Program-made: the position numbers and the translations under genes
NCBI RefSeq assembly: GCF_023699475.1
Contig: NZ_JALXFV010000007.1
Coordinates: 141,679 to 205,678, forward strand
Direction of reading: 5' to 3'
DNA length: 64,000 nucleotides
Source: Halomarina rubra
GTDB taxonomy: Archaea > Halobacteriota > Halobacteria > Halobacteriales > Haloarculaceae
Part shown: piece after piece, positions 51,850-61,845 of the stretch
Layout of the letters: each line of letters opens with the position of its first letter
Numbering within the stretch: the first letter of the stretch is position 1
Notes under the pieces: generated by a model
Database searches by the model: none
What the model saw: the letters and a program-made list of their open reading frames with translations, nothing else
What the model was told of the DNA's origin: nothing

Positions 51850-52584
51850 TCAGATGAGGTCCGCACCGCCGTCGACGTTGACGACGCTGCCGGTCACGTA
51901 GCTCCCGCGTGGCCCCGCGAGGAAGTCGATTGCCTCGGCGATCTCCTCCGGTCGGCCGAGCCGTTCGAGCGGGACGCGGTCGGTGAACGCCTCGATGCCC
52001 TCCTCGGTCCACAGTCCCGAGTCGTGGGTCAGCGGGGTGTCGATAAGACCGGGGACGACGCAGTTGACCCGGACGTGGGGTCGAAGCTGTTTGGCGAGTC
52101 CCTTCGTGAGACCGAGGATGCCTGCCTTCGACGCGGAGTAGTGGACGCCCCCGCTCGCACTACCGCGCTGGCCCGCACCGCTGGAGACGTTGACGATACT
52201 CCCTGCCTCGCGTTCGTAGAGCAACGGCCCGACTGCGTGAGCCAGGTTGTACTGCCCGGTGAGGTTGACGTCGAGCACGCGGTGCCAGGCGTCGGGCGTG
52301 AGGTCACCGAGCCACGCGTACTCCGAGATCGCCGCGTTGTTCACGAGGGTGTGGATGGCCGCCGACTCCTCGATGGTCTCGACGACCGCCGCGACGGTGT
52401 CGTGGTCGGCGACGTCGACGGTGAACCCGCGGAACCCGTCGAACTCGTCGTCGAGGTCGGCGACCGCCTCGTCGACGTCGAGTCCCGCGACGACGTCGTA
52501 CCGCCCGCTGTCGAGGAACTGCTCGACCGTTGCCCGTCCGATGCCACTCGCCGCGCCGGTGACGACCGCCGCTCGCCCTGTCAT
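51850..52584 (-). CDS. SDR family oxidoreductase (FabG-like)
   Basis: The 244-residue classical SDR has TGAASGIG (residues 9-16), VNNAA (81-85), Ser at 134/135 and YSASK (Y149, K153). The C-terminal VTGSVVNVDGG is family-typical. It oxidises or reduces a secondary alcohol or keto group with NAD(P). It is convergent with M28 copy B, and an LLM-type flavin enzyme gene lies 61 bases upstream on the same strand, so the two could be co-transcribed. Confidence 0.88.
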   Translation of the reverse strand: MTGRAAVVTGAASGIGRATVEQFLDSGRYDVVAGLDVDEAVADLDDEFDGFRGFTVDVADHDTVAAVVETIEESAAIHTLVNNAAISEYAWLGDLTPDAWHRVLDVNLTGQYNLAHAVGPLLYEREAGSIVNVSSGAGQRGSASGGVHYSASKAGILGLTKGLAKQLRPHVRVNCVVPGLIDTPLTHDSGLWTEEGIEAFTDRVPLERLGRPEEIAEAIDFLAGPRGSYVTGSVVNVDGGADLI

Positions 52585-52644
52585 GCCCTCACATCCGCGT
52601 GGCGGTACAAAACCGTATGCCTCGACGCCGATGCAGCGCCGGTG

Positions 52645-53595
52645 TCAGTCGAACGCGGGGGCGACCTCCTCGGCGAACAGCGCCGCGCCGGTGGTCTCGG
52701 GGAAGTCGACGAACTCGACGACGACCTCTTCGATGCCCAACGCCTGGAATCGTTCGACGTCTGCGATTATCTCCTCGGGGGTTCCGACCAGCGCGAACTC
52801 GGTGTCGTCGATGTTCTCTGGTTTGAATCGAGGGACGGCGTCGAGCAGTTCCTGGACTTCCGCGTCGGTCTCGCGGACGAGACACCGGGCGAACCACGAC
52901 TTCGTGATGGCGTCGTAGTCGCGGTCGTAGGTGTCACAGTGAGATTCCAGCACGTCGAGTTTGTGCGCCATCAGGTCGACCGGCCCCCAGTAGTTCCACA
53001 CGTCGGCGTGTTTCGCCGTGATTCGCAGGGTGAACTCCTCGCCGCCACCGCCGACCATGATGGGAGGGTGGGGGTCCTGGACGGGGTGCGGGCGACCGTC
53101 AGCGCCAGCGACCTGGACGTACTCGCCGTCGAACGTGACGTCGTCGCCGGTCCAGAGCGCTTTCAGCACCTCGATGGTCTCTTCGAGTTCCCGGAGACGC
53201 GCCGGCGCGTCGGGCCAGTCGTACCCGAACGCCCGCGCTTCGTCCTCCTTCCACCCCGCGCCCATCCCGAGGGCGAGTCGACCGTCGCTGACGACGTCGA
53301 GCATCGCCGTCGCCTTCGCGAGCAACGGACCGTGGCGCAGGTGGTTGTTGATGGTCTTGGGGTAGAGCGTCATCGTCTCGGTGACGCCCGCCAGCGCCGT
53401 CGTCGTCACCAAACACTCGCTCGTCGGGCCGTTGCCCGCCTGAATGTGGTCGGGGACGGCGAGGCCGTCGAACCCCAGCCCCTCCATCGCGACGCCGAAG
53501 TCACACTGGTCGGGCCAGTTCAGCTCCTCACAGAACGCCAGCGTGCTGTACTCCGAACTCCCGACACACGTCGGCACGTTCACCATGAACTCCAT
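52645..53595 (-). CDS. LLM-class F420-dependent oxidoreductase
   Basis: The protein is 316 residues from ATG 53595 (an in-frame start at 53637 is less likely). The bacterial-luciferase-like TIM barrel is shown by GLAVPDHIQAG, TMTLYPKTINNHLRHGPLLAKATAMLDVVS, RLALGMGAGWKEDE and PPIMVGGGGEEFTLR. The pattern with GxGWxxxE is that of haloarchaeal F420-dependent dehydrogenases or monooxygenases. The substrate is unknown. In this island it could oxidise a small organic compound freed by the hydrolases. Confidence 0.85.
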   Translation of the reverse strand: MEFMVNVPTCVGSSEYSTLAFCEELNWPDQCDFGVAMEGLGFDGLAVPDHIQAGNGPTSECLVTTTALAGVTETMTLYPKTINNHLRHGPLLAKATAMLDVVSDGRLALGMGAGWKEDEARAFGYDWPDAPARLRELEETIEVLKALWTGDDVTFDGEYVQVAGADGRPHPVQDPHPPIMVGGGGEEFTLRITAKHADVWNYWGPVDLMAHKLDVLESHCDTYDRDYDAITKSWFARCLVRETDAEVQELLDAVPRFKPENIDDTEFALVGTPEEIIADVERFQALGIEEVVVEFVDFPETTGAALFAEEVAPAFD

Positions 53596-53706
53596 GCGCC
53601 GAGAGACCGACCCCACCACCATAACGTTCGCTACCACCTCTCACGGTGCTGTCGTGTTCGGCCGGAAACGCGGCGCGGAGCGGTCGTTCACACGCGGGTC
53701 GACCGT

Positions 53707-55440
53707 TCAGAGCGCTCGACGGGCCGCCCGAAGCTGTGCGACCACGTCGGTCCGCGCTCGCCGGAGTTGGAGGGCGAGGAACCGGTGGTCGTCGCCCGTG
53801 TGGTCGTCGAGTCGCGTCGCGGGTTCGAGCGTCGGGTACGGCGGCCGGGCCTCGGCGGGGTCTTGCTGGAACGGCCCCTCGCTCGTGTAGTTGAGTCGCG
53901 TCAGTCGCTTCGCGAGGGCTGCGCGGGTGGCGTTCGCCTCGGCACCTTCGTCGTCGAGGCGGTCGGCGGACTCGGCCAGCGCGTCGAGTTCGTCGAGCAC
54001 CGGCGAGAGGTCGAGCGAACTCGACGCGTCGTAGTCCTCGACGATGGTTCGGTGTCGTGATAGCTGGTGTGCGACGTCGACGGGGAGCGTCTCCTCGGCA
54101 CAGAGGCGGGCGACGACGACGGCGAACACCTGGATATCGCGGACGAGCACCTCCGGGTCGGCCTTCTCGATGGTGTCGGTCGTCAGGTGCCACGCGTCGG
54201 CGTGACCGCCGGACCCGCCGACCGGGTGGTAGCCCCGCTTTGCCCGTAGTTCGTCGGGGATGGACGACTGCGGCGAGAGACCCGGAACGCCGACGTTGCT
54301 GAACGAGTAGTCACCCGCTCGCGAGACGCGTGCCTCACGGGTCGGCTTGCCGGTCACGTCGTGAATCGTCCGCTCGGCGAGGGTGGCGAGTGCGGTCGTA
54401 CACTTCGCTCGCACGTCGAACTCGGTCGCGTCGGCGACGCCCGGCGAGTCCATGTTGACGTGGGCGACGCAGTTGTCCGCCAGGTCGAGTGCGAACTCGT
54501 CGGCGTACCACGTACTGCCGGCGTAGCGACCCGTCGAGTGTCCCGGCCACCACGCGATGCGGACGTCCCGTCTGAGGTGCTCGCGGTGGTCGTTCAGAAC
54601 GCGAGCACACTCCAGCAAGCCGGCGTCGCCGGTCGCGTTGTCGGTGATGCCGACGTGCCAGGAGTCGTAGTGACCGTGCAGGAGGACGAACTCGTCCGTG
54701 TCGGGAGCGGCCTCCCCCTGGATTCGGGCGACGACGAGCGGACAGGTCTGCCACCCGGTCGTCGTCTCGGTCTCGACGGTGACCGTGGCACCTTCGGCGG
54801 CCATCGCGGCGAGCTCCTCACCTTCCGTCCGCGAGACGTTGGCGACCGGGAGGTCGGGGACGCGGTCGGCCTCGTCCAGCGGTGGTGCGCCCCCCCAGAC
54901 CGGTGTGACGATTCCCTCGTGGGGTTCCTCGGCGTGTGGGTGGATGCCGACGAACGCCGCGACGCCGCGGTCAGTCAGTTCCTCGATGGCCGAGATGGGG
55001 ATGATGGACTCCGCGAGGACGACCGCCCCGTCAAGGTCCTCGTCGGTGCCCGCGAGGTCGACCGACAGCATCGCCTCGATGCTCTCCATCTCGTCGTCGT
55101 TCTCGACGTAGACGAGGTCGCCCGTCACCGACGCGTTCGCGGAGAACGAGACGGTCTTCGCGGTCTCGGACGACCAGCCGTCACCGGTCCGTATCGCGGC
55201 TCGGTCGGGCGTGCTGAGGTACAGTTCGGGGTGGTAGACCTCGTGGGCGACGCCGAGGTCGGCGAGACGGTCGACGATGTAGTCCGCGGCCGCTCGCTCG
55301 TCGGCGGTGCCGGAGACGCGGGTCAACTCGGCGAACCGCTCGACGAGCGCCCACGGTTCGTCGGCGGAGACCGACTCGACCAGGTCGCGTTCGAATCCGT
55401 CCACTGTCGGTGCGTCGCGCTCGTACAGCTGGGTGTCCAT
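53707..55440 (-). CDS. M28-family peptidase-like hydrolase, GHST variant (copy C)
   Basis: This 577-residue protein is very similar to copy A through the catalytic core. It has HGHYDSWHVGITDNATGD, WWPGHSTGRYAGSTWYADE, VNMDSPG and WHLTTDTIEKADPE. As in the others, the Glu-Glu pair is replaced. The N-terminal PA-like insert and C-terminal helices are present, and no signal peptide is seen. The start is ATG 55440. It is divergent from the oligopeptide-binding lipoprotein gene across 172 bases holding an inverted repeat, which links it to peptide uptake. Confidence 0.85.
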   Translation of the reverse strand: MDTQLYERDAPTVDGFERDLVESVSADEPWALVERFAELTRVSGTADERAAADYIVDRLADLGVAHEVYHPELYLSTPDRAAIRTGDGWSSETAKTVSFSANASVTGDLVYVENDDEMESIEAMLSVDLAGTDEDLDGAVVLAESIIPISAIEELTDRGVAAFVGIHPHAEEPHEGIVTPVWGGAPPLDEADRVPDLPVANVSRTEGEELAAMAAEGATVTVETETTTGWQTCPLVVARIQGEAAPDTDEFVLLHGHYDSWHVGITDNATGDAGLLECARVLNDHREHLRRDVRIAWWPGHSTGRYAGSTWYADEFALDLADNCVAHVNMDSPGVADATEFDVRAKCTTALATLAERTIHDVTGKPTREARVSRAGDYSFSNVGVPGLSPQSSIPDELRAKRGYHPVGGSGGHADAWHLTTDTIEKADPEVLVRDIQVFAVVVARLCAEETLPVDVAHQLSRHRTIVEDYDASSSLDLSPVLDELDALAESADRLDDEGAEANATRAALAKRLTRLNYTSEGPFQQDPAEARPPYPTLEPATRLDDHTGDDHRFLALQLRRARTDVVAQLRAARRAL

Positions 55441-55515
55441 TGCTCGTGAACCTCGTTCACACGGTGTCGCAGGGACTCTTGAACGCTCCGGTGGCGGCAG
55501 CCGTTCTGACAGCCC

Positions 55516-55539
55516 GACTGTCCGTTCAGACCGACAGTC
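55516..55539. promoter_or_regulatory. Inverted repeat GACTGTC-N10-GACAGTC between divergent genes
   Basis: Perfect seven-base arms with a 10-base spacer are centred about 85 bases from both the M28 copy C start and the ABC lipoprotein start. This is a good place for an operator controlling both. Confidence 0.5.
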
Positions 55540-55579
55540 AGTCCGAGAACGTACATCGAGAGCAAGTATCATGCAAAGG

Positions 55580-55585
55580 TATAAG
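55580..55585 (+). promoter_or_regulatory. TATA element of the oligopeptide ABC operon
   Basis: AGGTATAAGTC is about 30 bases before ATG 55613. It supports that start over the in-frame ATG at 55571. Confidence 0.6.
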
Positions 55586-55612
55586 TCAAATTGGTACACG
55601 TTCACGAACACC

Positions 55613-57298
55613 ATGGAAGCGCCCAGTCCGGAAAGCAAGCGCCGTAGATTCCTCAAAGGAGTCGCGGTCGCAGGGAGCGTCGGCCTCGCCGGTTGTCTCG
55701 GTGGCGACGGCGGCGACGACGGAAATCAGAGCGACAACGGTAGCGGAGGGGGCGGTGGCGGTGACGACACGACCGGCGGTGCGTCGACGGCAGGTGGTTC
55801 CCGCGGCGGGTCGCTGAAGTTCGCCCAGACCTCCTCGCCGGTCGAACTCGACCCGGTGAACAACAACGGCGGGAACTACTCCATCATGCTGAAGAACCTG
55901 GTGTACACGCCGGTTCTCGGCTACGACGCCGAAACGAACCTCGTGCCGCTGTTGGCGACGGAGATTCCCGAACTCGACGGAACGGAGTTCACGCTGACTC
56001 TCGACCCGAACGCCACGTTCCACAACGGCGATCCGGTCACCGTCGAGGACGTGAAGTACACCTTCGAGGCGGCGGTCGAAGAGCAGACCAGCTACGCGTC
56101 GAACTTCAGCATCATCGAGAACATCGAGGTCGTCGACGACCAGACGGCGGAGTTCTCGCTGTCGAAGCCCTACCAGCCCATCCTCCACGCCATCGCGCAC
56201 CCAGTCGCACCGAAGGCGATTCGCGAACAGGACCCCGAGGGATTCGGACTGGAGGAGTTCACCGGCTCCGGTCCGTTCGAGGTGACCGAGTTCGTCGAGA
56301 ACGACCACGTCACGATGGCCGGCTGGGACGACTACTGGGGCACGGGCAGCCCGAACCTCGGCGAGGTGACGTTCACGCCGGTCAACGAACCGACGAACCG
56401 CGTCACGCAGTTGAAGACCGGCGAGCAGGACGTCATCAACCGCATTCCCCCACAGCTCTGGAACACGGTCAAGGAGATGGGCGACGCGGACGTCATCGAA
56501 GGCCCGTCGCTCAGCTACCAGTTCGCGGCGTTCAACCAGAACGAAGGCGAGTGCGCGAAACGCGACGTCCGCCTCGCTATCGACCACTGTGTCGACCTGG
56601 ACGCGGCCGTCGATCGCTACATCAAACCCGGCGGCGGGCGGATGTACAGCCCGGTTCCGGCCTCCGTCGCGGAGGCGTGGGACATGCCCCTCGACGAGTG
56701 GAAGGGGATGTGGTCCGGGAAGGACATCGACCGCGCGAAAGAGCTGTTCGAGCAGGCGGGCGTCCCCGACGACTGGACGTGCAAGATCATCGTCTCCTCG
56801 ACGGAGAAGCGTCGGCAGATGGCGGTCTCCATCGCCAACGGCATTCAGGAGGCCGGCTACGGCGCGGAGGTCCAGTACCTCGACTTCGCGACGATGCTCG
56901 ACCAGTTCGACTCCGGCGACGCCAGCAAGGTGAACATGTACCTGCTCGGCTGGACCCGTGCGCCCGACCCGGACCGGTTCATGTACGAACTGCTCCACAT
57001 CGACGGCGCGTTCCAGGGGCAGTACTACGAGAACGACCGGTTCAACCAGCTGCTCGACGACGCGTCGAGTTCGACCGACCGCGAAGCGCGCCGCGAGATG
57101 TACATCGAGGCCATCGAACTGTTCATCGAGGACCGCGTCCACCTCCCGCTGTACTACACGTCGGTGTCGATGGGCGCGAAGAACTACGTCAAGGGGCTGA
57201 AGCCCCACCCCATCACGACGTACAACCCGTACCTCTACGGCGACCGCAACAACACCAACGGCGACACCGACGGGTCCAACGTTTGGGTCGACAAGTAA
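55613..57298 (+). CDS. Oligopeptide ABC transporter substrate-binding lipoprotein
   Basis: This 561-residue family 5 extracellular solute-binding protein has a twin-arginine signal (KRRRFLKGVAVAGSVG) and lipobox LAGC, so it is exported folded and lipid-anchored. A Gly/Asp/Ser-rich linker follows, then the DppA/OppA core (DPNATFHNGDPVTVEDVKYTFE). Conserved contacts recur near SGPFEVTEF and YLLGWTRAPDPDRF. The start is set by the TATA element. It is the first gene of a five-gene operon, with 43 bases to the permease. The ligand is probably a dipeptide or oligopeptide, though some members bind nickel, glutathione or sugars. Confidence 0.9.
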   Translation: MEAPSPESKRRRFLKGVAVAGSVGLAGCLGGDGGDDGNQSDNGSGGGGGGDDTTGGASTAGGSRGGSLKFAQTSSPVELDPVNNNGGNYSIMLKNLVYTPVLGYDAETNLVPLLATEIPELDGTEFTLTLDPNATFHNGDPVTVEDVKYTFEAAVEEQTSYASNFSIIENIEVVDDQTAEFSLSKPYQPILHAIAHPVAPKAIREQDPEGFGLEEFTGSGPFEVTEFVENDHVTMAGWDDYWGTGSPNLGEVTFTPVNEPTNRVTQLKTGEQDVINRIPPQLWNTVKEMGDADVIEGPSLSYQFAAFNQNEGECAKRDVRLAIDHCVDLDAAVDRYIKPGGGRMYSPVPASVAEAWDMPLDEWKGMWSGKDIDRAKELFEQAGVPDDWTCKIIVSSTEKRRQMAVSIANGIQEAGYGAEVQYLDFATMLDQFDSGDASKVNMYLLGWTRAPDPDRFMYELLHIDGAFQGQYYENDRFNQLLDDASSSTDREARREMYIEAIELFIEDRVHLPLYYTSVSMGAKNYVKGLKPHPITTYNPYLYGDRNNTNGDTDGSNVWVDK

Positions 57299-57341
57299 CG
57301 CCACTCGCGCCAGCGACGCGCCGTCGCAGTCACCACCACCA

Positions 57342-58340
57342 ATGTCGAATCTACAATACGCACTGAAACGCCTGTTGCAGGCGGTTCCGGTCCTGCTCGG
57401 AGTGACCTCCATCACGTTCCTGCTCATCAACGCCATGCCGGGCGACCCGGTGGAGGTGTTGCTCGGGCCGACGGCGAGCGAGGAGCTCATCGCCGCCGCG
57501 ACGGTCAAGTACGGCCTCGACCAGCCGATTCACGTCCGATACGTCAAGTACCTCATCGCGGTGGCACAGGGCGACCTCGGACAGAGCATCCACTACGGCG
57601 TCCCCGTCACCGAGAAGCTGATGGAGCGACTGCCGGTGACGCTGCTGTTGCTCGCGTCGAGTTTCACGTTCGCCGTCTGCGTCGCGATTCCGCTCGGTAT
57701 CGTCTCCGCGAAGCGACGCAACCGGGCGACCGACCAGTTCTCGCGCGTCTTCTCGCTCATCGGAGTCAGCACGCCGAACTTCTGGATCGGGCTGGTCCTC
57801 ATCATCGTCTTCGGCTACCACCTCGACGTGTTACCGTCGAACGGGTTGGTGATGCCCACCGACCCCGTCGGCGACGTCGCAGGGGCGGACTCTCGACTCG
57901 ACGTCCTCGTCGCGACCGCTCAGAGCCTCGTCATGCCGACCATCGCGCTCGGCACGCTCCAGATGGCGGCGATCACGCGCATCGAGCGCTCCTCGATGCT
58001 GGAGGTGCTCGGTCGTGACTACATCACGCTCGCGCGGGCGTTCGGATTCAAGGAGACGACCATCCTCCGGCGACACGCGTTCCGGAACGCACAGCTCCCC
58101 GTCATCACCATCATCGGCCTCCAACTCACCTCCGCACTCGGTGGCGCGGTGTTGACGGAGACGGTGTTCAACATCAACGGCATGGGCCGGCTGGTCATCC
58201 AGGCGATTCGCACCCAGGACTACGCGCTCATCATGGGCACGACGTTGTTCTTCGGGTTCATGTTCGTCATCGGGACGCTGGTGGTCGACCTGCTGTACGC
58301 CGTCTTGGACCCACGCGTGTCCTACGAGGGGGACGTGTAG
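57342..58340 (+). CDS. Oligopeptide ABC transporter permease (DppB-like)
   Basis: The 332-residue permease has six helices, an N-terminal LKRLLQAVPVLLGVTSITF segment and the DppB-type periplasmic loop (DPVEVLLGPTASEE). The EAA loop RDYITLARAFGFKETTILRRHA contacts the ATPases. The family signature LTSALGGAVLTETVFNINGMGRL follows. The gene stop is directly followed by the ATG of the second permease, so translation is coupled. Confidence 0.92.
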   Translation: MSNLQYALKRLLQAVPVLLGVTSITFLLINAMPGDPVEVLLGPTASEELIAAATVKYGLDQPIHVRYVKYLIAVAQGDLGQSIHYGVPVTEKLMERLPVTLLLLASSFTFAVCVAIPLGIVSAKRRNRATDQFSRVFSLIGVSTPNFWIGLVLIIVFGYHLDVLPSNGLVMPTDPVGDVAGADSRLDVLVATAQSLVMPTIALGTLQMAAITRIERSSMLEVLGRDYITLARAFGFKETTILRRHAFRNAQLPVITIIGLQLTSALGGAVLTETVFNINGMGRLVIQAIRTQDYALIMGTTLFFGFMFVIGTLVVDLLYAVLDPRVSYEGDV

Positions 58341-59303
58341 ATGGCGAGCGAGACCGTGGAGGCCGAGGAGAACGTGGCCGGACCGACGTTCGAGTCACGC
58401 GTCGGCCTCCGGCACACCCTCTCGCGGACGCTCGAGAACACCGCCACGAAGCTGAGTCTGGCGGTTATCGTCGTCATCACCGGGACGGCACTGTTCGCGT
58501 TCGTCGACGCGAAGCTACTCGACTACTACATCGCGAATACCTACCTGTACAACCCGCGCAGCGCGCCGCTGAGCAGCCAACCGCTACTGCCACCGGTCGG
58601 ACTCTCGAACGAGTTCGGGACAGGGACGCTGGCGCACCCGCTCGGAACCGACGACCGAGGCCGTGACATCGTCATCCGCCTCGTCTACGGGTCGCGTATC
58701 GCGATGCAGGTCGCGCTCGTCTCGACGACCATCGGGATGGTCGTGGGAACGACCGTCGGTGCCGTCGCCGGCTACTACGGTGGCCGCGTCGACGACGTCA
58801 TCATGCGGCTGACCGAGGTGCTGTACTCGATTCCGTTCCTCGTGCTCGTCATCGCGTTCATGACGGCGTTCGGCCGCGACCTGCTGTACGCGATGATCGG
58901 GGTGAGCCTCGTCTCGATACCCATCTTCGCCCGGTTGATCCGCTCGGAGGTACTGAGCGTCCGTGAGGCGACGTACGTCGAGGCGGCGAAGGCCGTCGGC
59001 GGACGTGACCGTGACATCCTCGTCCGTCACGTCATCCCGAACAGTTTCGCGCCGGTCGTCGTGCAGGCGACGCTCCAGATGGGGACGAACATCCTCATCG
59101 TCGCCGGCCTCTCGTTCCTCGGCTTCGGTGCACAAGCGCCGATACCGTCGTGGGGACAGATGCTCTCGATCGCCCGGAACTACATGCTGCCGAACCCGTG
59201 GTTCTCGATCTGGCCGGGACTGGCGATCCTCGTCACCGTGATGGCGTTCAACATCATCGGCGACGGCCTTCGCGACACGCTCGACCCACGACTGAAGGAG
59301 TAA
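58341..59303 (+). CDS. Oligopeptide ABC transporter permease (DppC-like)
   Basis: This 320-residue permease has an N-terminal cytoplasmic tail, a first helix at ~45-65, a loop carrying HPLGTDDRGRDI (the DppC signature) and five more helices. The EAA loop is EATYVEAAKAVGGRDRDILVRHVIPN. SFLGFGAQAPIPSWGQML near the C-terminus is also characteristic. It pairs with the DppB-like protein to form the membrane channel. No bases separate it from the gene before, and four separate it from the first ATPase gene. Confidence 0.93.
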   Translation: MASETVEAEENVAGPTFESRVGLRHTLSRTLENTATKLSLAVIVVITGTALFAFVDAKLLDYYIANTYLYNPRSAPLSSQPLLPPVGLSNEFGTGTLAHPLGTDDRGRDIVIRLVYGSRIAMQVALVSTTIGMVVGTTVGAVAGYYGGRVDDVIMRLTEVLYSIPFLVLVIAFMTAFGRDLLYAMIGVSLVSIPIFARLIRSEVLSVREATYVEAAKAVGGRDRDILVRHVIPNSFAPVVVQATLQMGTNILIVAGLSFLGFGAQAPIPSWGQMLSIARNYMLPNPWFSIWPGLAILVTVMAFNIIGDGLRDTLDPRLKE

Positions 59304-59307
59304 CACC

Positions 59308-60435
59308 ATGTCAGACGATACACTACTCGAAGTTCGCAACCTACAGACCCAGTTCGACACCGACGAAGGGGCCGTCCGTGCGGTCGACGGCATCTCCTTC
59401 GACGTGAAACGCGGCGAAATCGTCGGCCTCGTCGGCGAGTCGGGCGCTGGAAAGAGCGTCGCCACCGCCAGTATCCTCCGACTCGTCGACTCGCCGGGCC
59501 GTATCGTCGGCGGCGAAGTGACGTTCGACGGGAAGACCATCGTCGGGTTCGAAGACGAACCGGACGCCAGGGGCAACCCCGTCCCGCGCGACGACATGCT
59601 CTCCGACGAGGAGATGCGCACCGACGTTCGAGGCCAGGAGATGGCGATAATCCTCCAGGACCCGATGGAGAGTCTGAACCCCGTCTTCACCGTCGGCACC
59701 CAGCTCAAAGAGATCATCCAGCTCAACCGTGACCTCCCGTCGAAGGAGGCGAAGGCCCTCGCCGTCGAGATGCTCCGGGAAGTCGGCATCCCGAACGCTG
59801 AGGGTCGGTTCGGTGAGTACCCCCACGAGTTCTCGGGGGGGATGCGCCAGCGCGTGCTCATCGCGATGGCGCTCGCCTGCGAACCGTCGCTCATCATCGC
59901 CGACGAACCGACGACGGCACTCGACGTCACCGTCGAGGGCCAGATTCTCAACCTCGTCTCCGACCTTCAAGAGCGATACGACACGAGTTTCATCTGGGTC
60001 ACCCACGACCTCGCCGTCGTCGCAGACATCTGCGACCGGGTGAACGTGATGTACCTGGGTGAGATCGTCGAGCAAGCGCCGGTCGTCGAGCTGTTCTACG
60101 AGACGAAACACCCCTACACCCAGGCGCTGCTCGATTCGGTCCCGCGGCCGGACCAGACCGTCGAGGAACTCGTCCCCATCGAAGGGGTGATGCCCGAGGC
60201 CATCGACCCGCCCTCGGGCTGTCGGTTCCACACGCGCTGTCCAGAAGCGCGCGAGGTCTGTCGCCGTCACGAACCGGAGCTCCGAGAGGTCGGTGACGGC
60301 GTCACGCCACACGCGGGGGCCTGTTTCCGTCACGAGGCGTTCGACGCCGGCTACTGGGAGAGCGACCCGATAGAGACCGGTGTGTCGAACTTCGGTGACC
60401 AACTGCTGACCGAACAGGAGGAGGCGAGCCAGTGA
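59308..60435 (+). CDS. Oligopeptide ABC transporter ATPase (DppD-like)
   Basis: This 375-residue ATPase has Walker A GESGAGKS (residues ~44-51), the ABC signature FSGGMRQR, Walker B LIIADEPT and the H-loop VTHDL. The C-terminal oligo_HPY region has [14 protein letters not shown] and a later Cys (GACFRH), a cysteine group known in DppD/DppF proteins. It energises peptide uptake together with the second ATPase. The stop overlaps the GTG of the next gene. Confidence 0.93.
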   Translation: MSDDTLLEVRNLQTQFDTDEGAVRAVDGISFDVKRGEIVGLVGESGAGKSVATASILRLVDSPGRIVGGEVTFDGKTIVGFEDEPDARGNPVPRDDMLSDEEMRTDVRGQEMAIILQDPMESLNPVFTVGTQLKEIIQLNRDLPSKEAKALAVEMLREVGIPNAEGRFGEYPHEFSGGMRQRVLIAMALACEPSLIIADEPTTALDVTVEGQILNLVSDLQERYDTSFIWVTHDLAVVADICDRVNVMYLGEIVEQAPVVELFYETKHPYTQALLDSVPRPDQTVEELVPIEGVMPEAIDPPSGCRFHTRCPEAREVCRRHEPELREVGDGVTPHAGACFRHEAFDAGYWESDPIETGVSNFGDQLLTEQEEASQ

Positions 60436-61754
60436 GCACCGCCGACGAGCGGAGCGACGGAGCGACGAGTCGACCGGACGACGAGACGCTCGTTCGCATC
60501 GACGGCCTGACGAAGCACTTCGACGTGACGGGCGGACTGTTCGGCGGGCTCCACCTCGACTTCGACGGCGACGGTCTCCCGCTGAAACGGACGACCAGCG
60601 AGGTCCGGGCGGTCGACGACGTGAGCCTCGACATCGAGCGCGGTGAGACGCTCGGTCTCGTCGGCGAATCCGGGTGCGGGAAGAGTACGCTCGGTCGAAC
60701 GATTCTCCAGCTCATCAACCCCACGGCGGGAGACGTCTACTTCCACGGGAGGAACATCGCGGAGCTGAGCAAGGAGGAGCTTCGCCGGGCGAGAAGCGAC
60801 CTGCAGATGATCTTCCAGGACCCGCAGGCGTCGCTCAATCCACGGATGAAGGTCGGGCCCATCGTCGAGGAGCCGATGAAGTACCACTCGATGTTCGACG
60901 CCGACGGCCGCGCACGACGTGCCCGCGAACTGTTGGCGGCCGTCGGCCTCGACCCACAGCACTACAACCGCTACCCCCACCAGTTCTCGGGCGGCCAGCG
61001 CCAGCGCATCAACCTCGCGCGGGCGCTGTCGGTCGACCCGGAGTTCATCGTCTGTGACGAGCCGACGAGTGCGCTCGACGCCTCCATCCAGGCGCAGGTG
61101 CTCAACACGATGCGCGACCTCCAGGCGGAGTTCGACCTGACCTACCTGTTCATCAGCCACGACCTCTCGGTGGTTCGGCATATCTCTGACCGCGTCGCCG
61201 TGATGTACCTCGGGAAGATCGTCGAACTGGCGGACAAAGAAGAGCTGTTCGAGAACCCGAAGCATCCGTACACGAAGGCACTGCTCTCGTCGATTCCGTC
61301 GCCGGACCCCAAACAGTCCCGACGCCGGGACGTGCTGGAAGGCGACGTTCCAGACCCGGTCGACCCGCCGTCCGGGTGTCGGTTCCGAACGCGCTGTCCG
61401 TCGCTCATCGCGCCGGAGCGATACCACTTCGACGAACGGACGTGGGACGGGGTGCGCTCGTTCATGCGCGCGGTCGACCGCCAGACGTTCGACCCGCACG
61501 ACCGGGCCGTCGTCGAATCCGAGTTCTTCGAGGGCTCGACGCTCACCGGGGAGGCCGAACGAATCGTCGAGCGAGCGATCGACCTCGTCCTCGCCGACGA
61601 GTGGGAGGAGGCCGCAGCGCTCCTCGAAGACCGGTTCGCGAACGAGAGCGTCTGTGCCGGTCGAGAGCCGGCGTACTCGGTCGACGCCGAGGAGGGAGAC
61701 GGCGAACACTTCGTCGCGTGTCACCTCTACGCCGACGAACACGGCGACGGGTAG
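60432..61754 (+). CDS. Oligopeptide ABC transporter ATPase (DppF-like)
   Basis: The 440-residue ATPase starts at GTG 60432, four bases into the end of the preceding gene. It has Walker [10 protein letters not shown], the signature FSGGQRQR, Walker B FIVCDEPT and H-loop ISHDL. The insert of ~25 residues before Walker A ([21 protein letters not shown]) is typical of DppF-type subunits. After the Cys-containing CRFRTRCPS segment, an acidic C-terminal extension of ~110 residues follows ([20 protein letters not shown]), longer than in bacterial DppF. It is the last gene of the transporter operon, with the M32 peptidase 91 bases downstream. Confidence 0.92.
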   Translation: MSTADERSDGATSRPDDETLVRIDGLTKHFDVTGGLFGGLHLDFDGDGLPLKRTTSEVRAVDDVSLDIERGETLGLVGESGCGKSTLGRTILQLINPTAGDVYFHGRNIAELSKEELRRARSDLQMIFQDPQASLNPRMKVGPIVEEPMKYHSMFDADGRARRARELLAAVGLDPQHYNRYPHQFSGGQRQRINLARALSVDPEFIVCDEPTSALDASIQAQVLNTMRDLQAEFDLTYLFISHDLSVVRHISDRVAVMYLGKIVELADKEELFENPKHPYTKALLSSIPSPDPKQSRRRDVLEGDVPDPVDPPSGCRFRTRCPSLIAPERYHFDERTWDGVRSFMRAVDRQTFDPHDRAVVESEFFEGSTLTGEAERIVERAIDLVLADEWEEAAALLEDRFANESVCAGREPAYSVDAEEGDGEHFVACHLYADEHGDG

Positions 61755-61845
61755 AGCAGAGAGAGAGAGACGGTCACGGCCGACCGACGGCCCACCCGGC
61801 ACACGGACAGAAACGGTTTTGGTGTATGTCACCGATGAACGAACG

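Noticed and set aside
53595-53637. Longer start for the LLM-class enzyme
   Set aside because: The extra 14 residues lie before the conserved MEFMVNVP beginning and add no homology.
61755-61776. GA dinucleotide repeat after the DppF-like gene
   Set aside because: Short simple repeat without symmetry or a link to a gene start.
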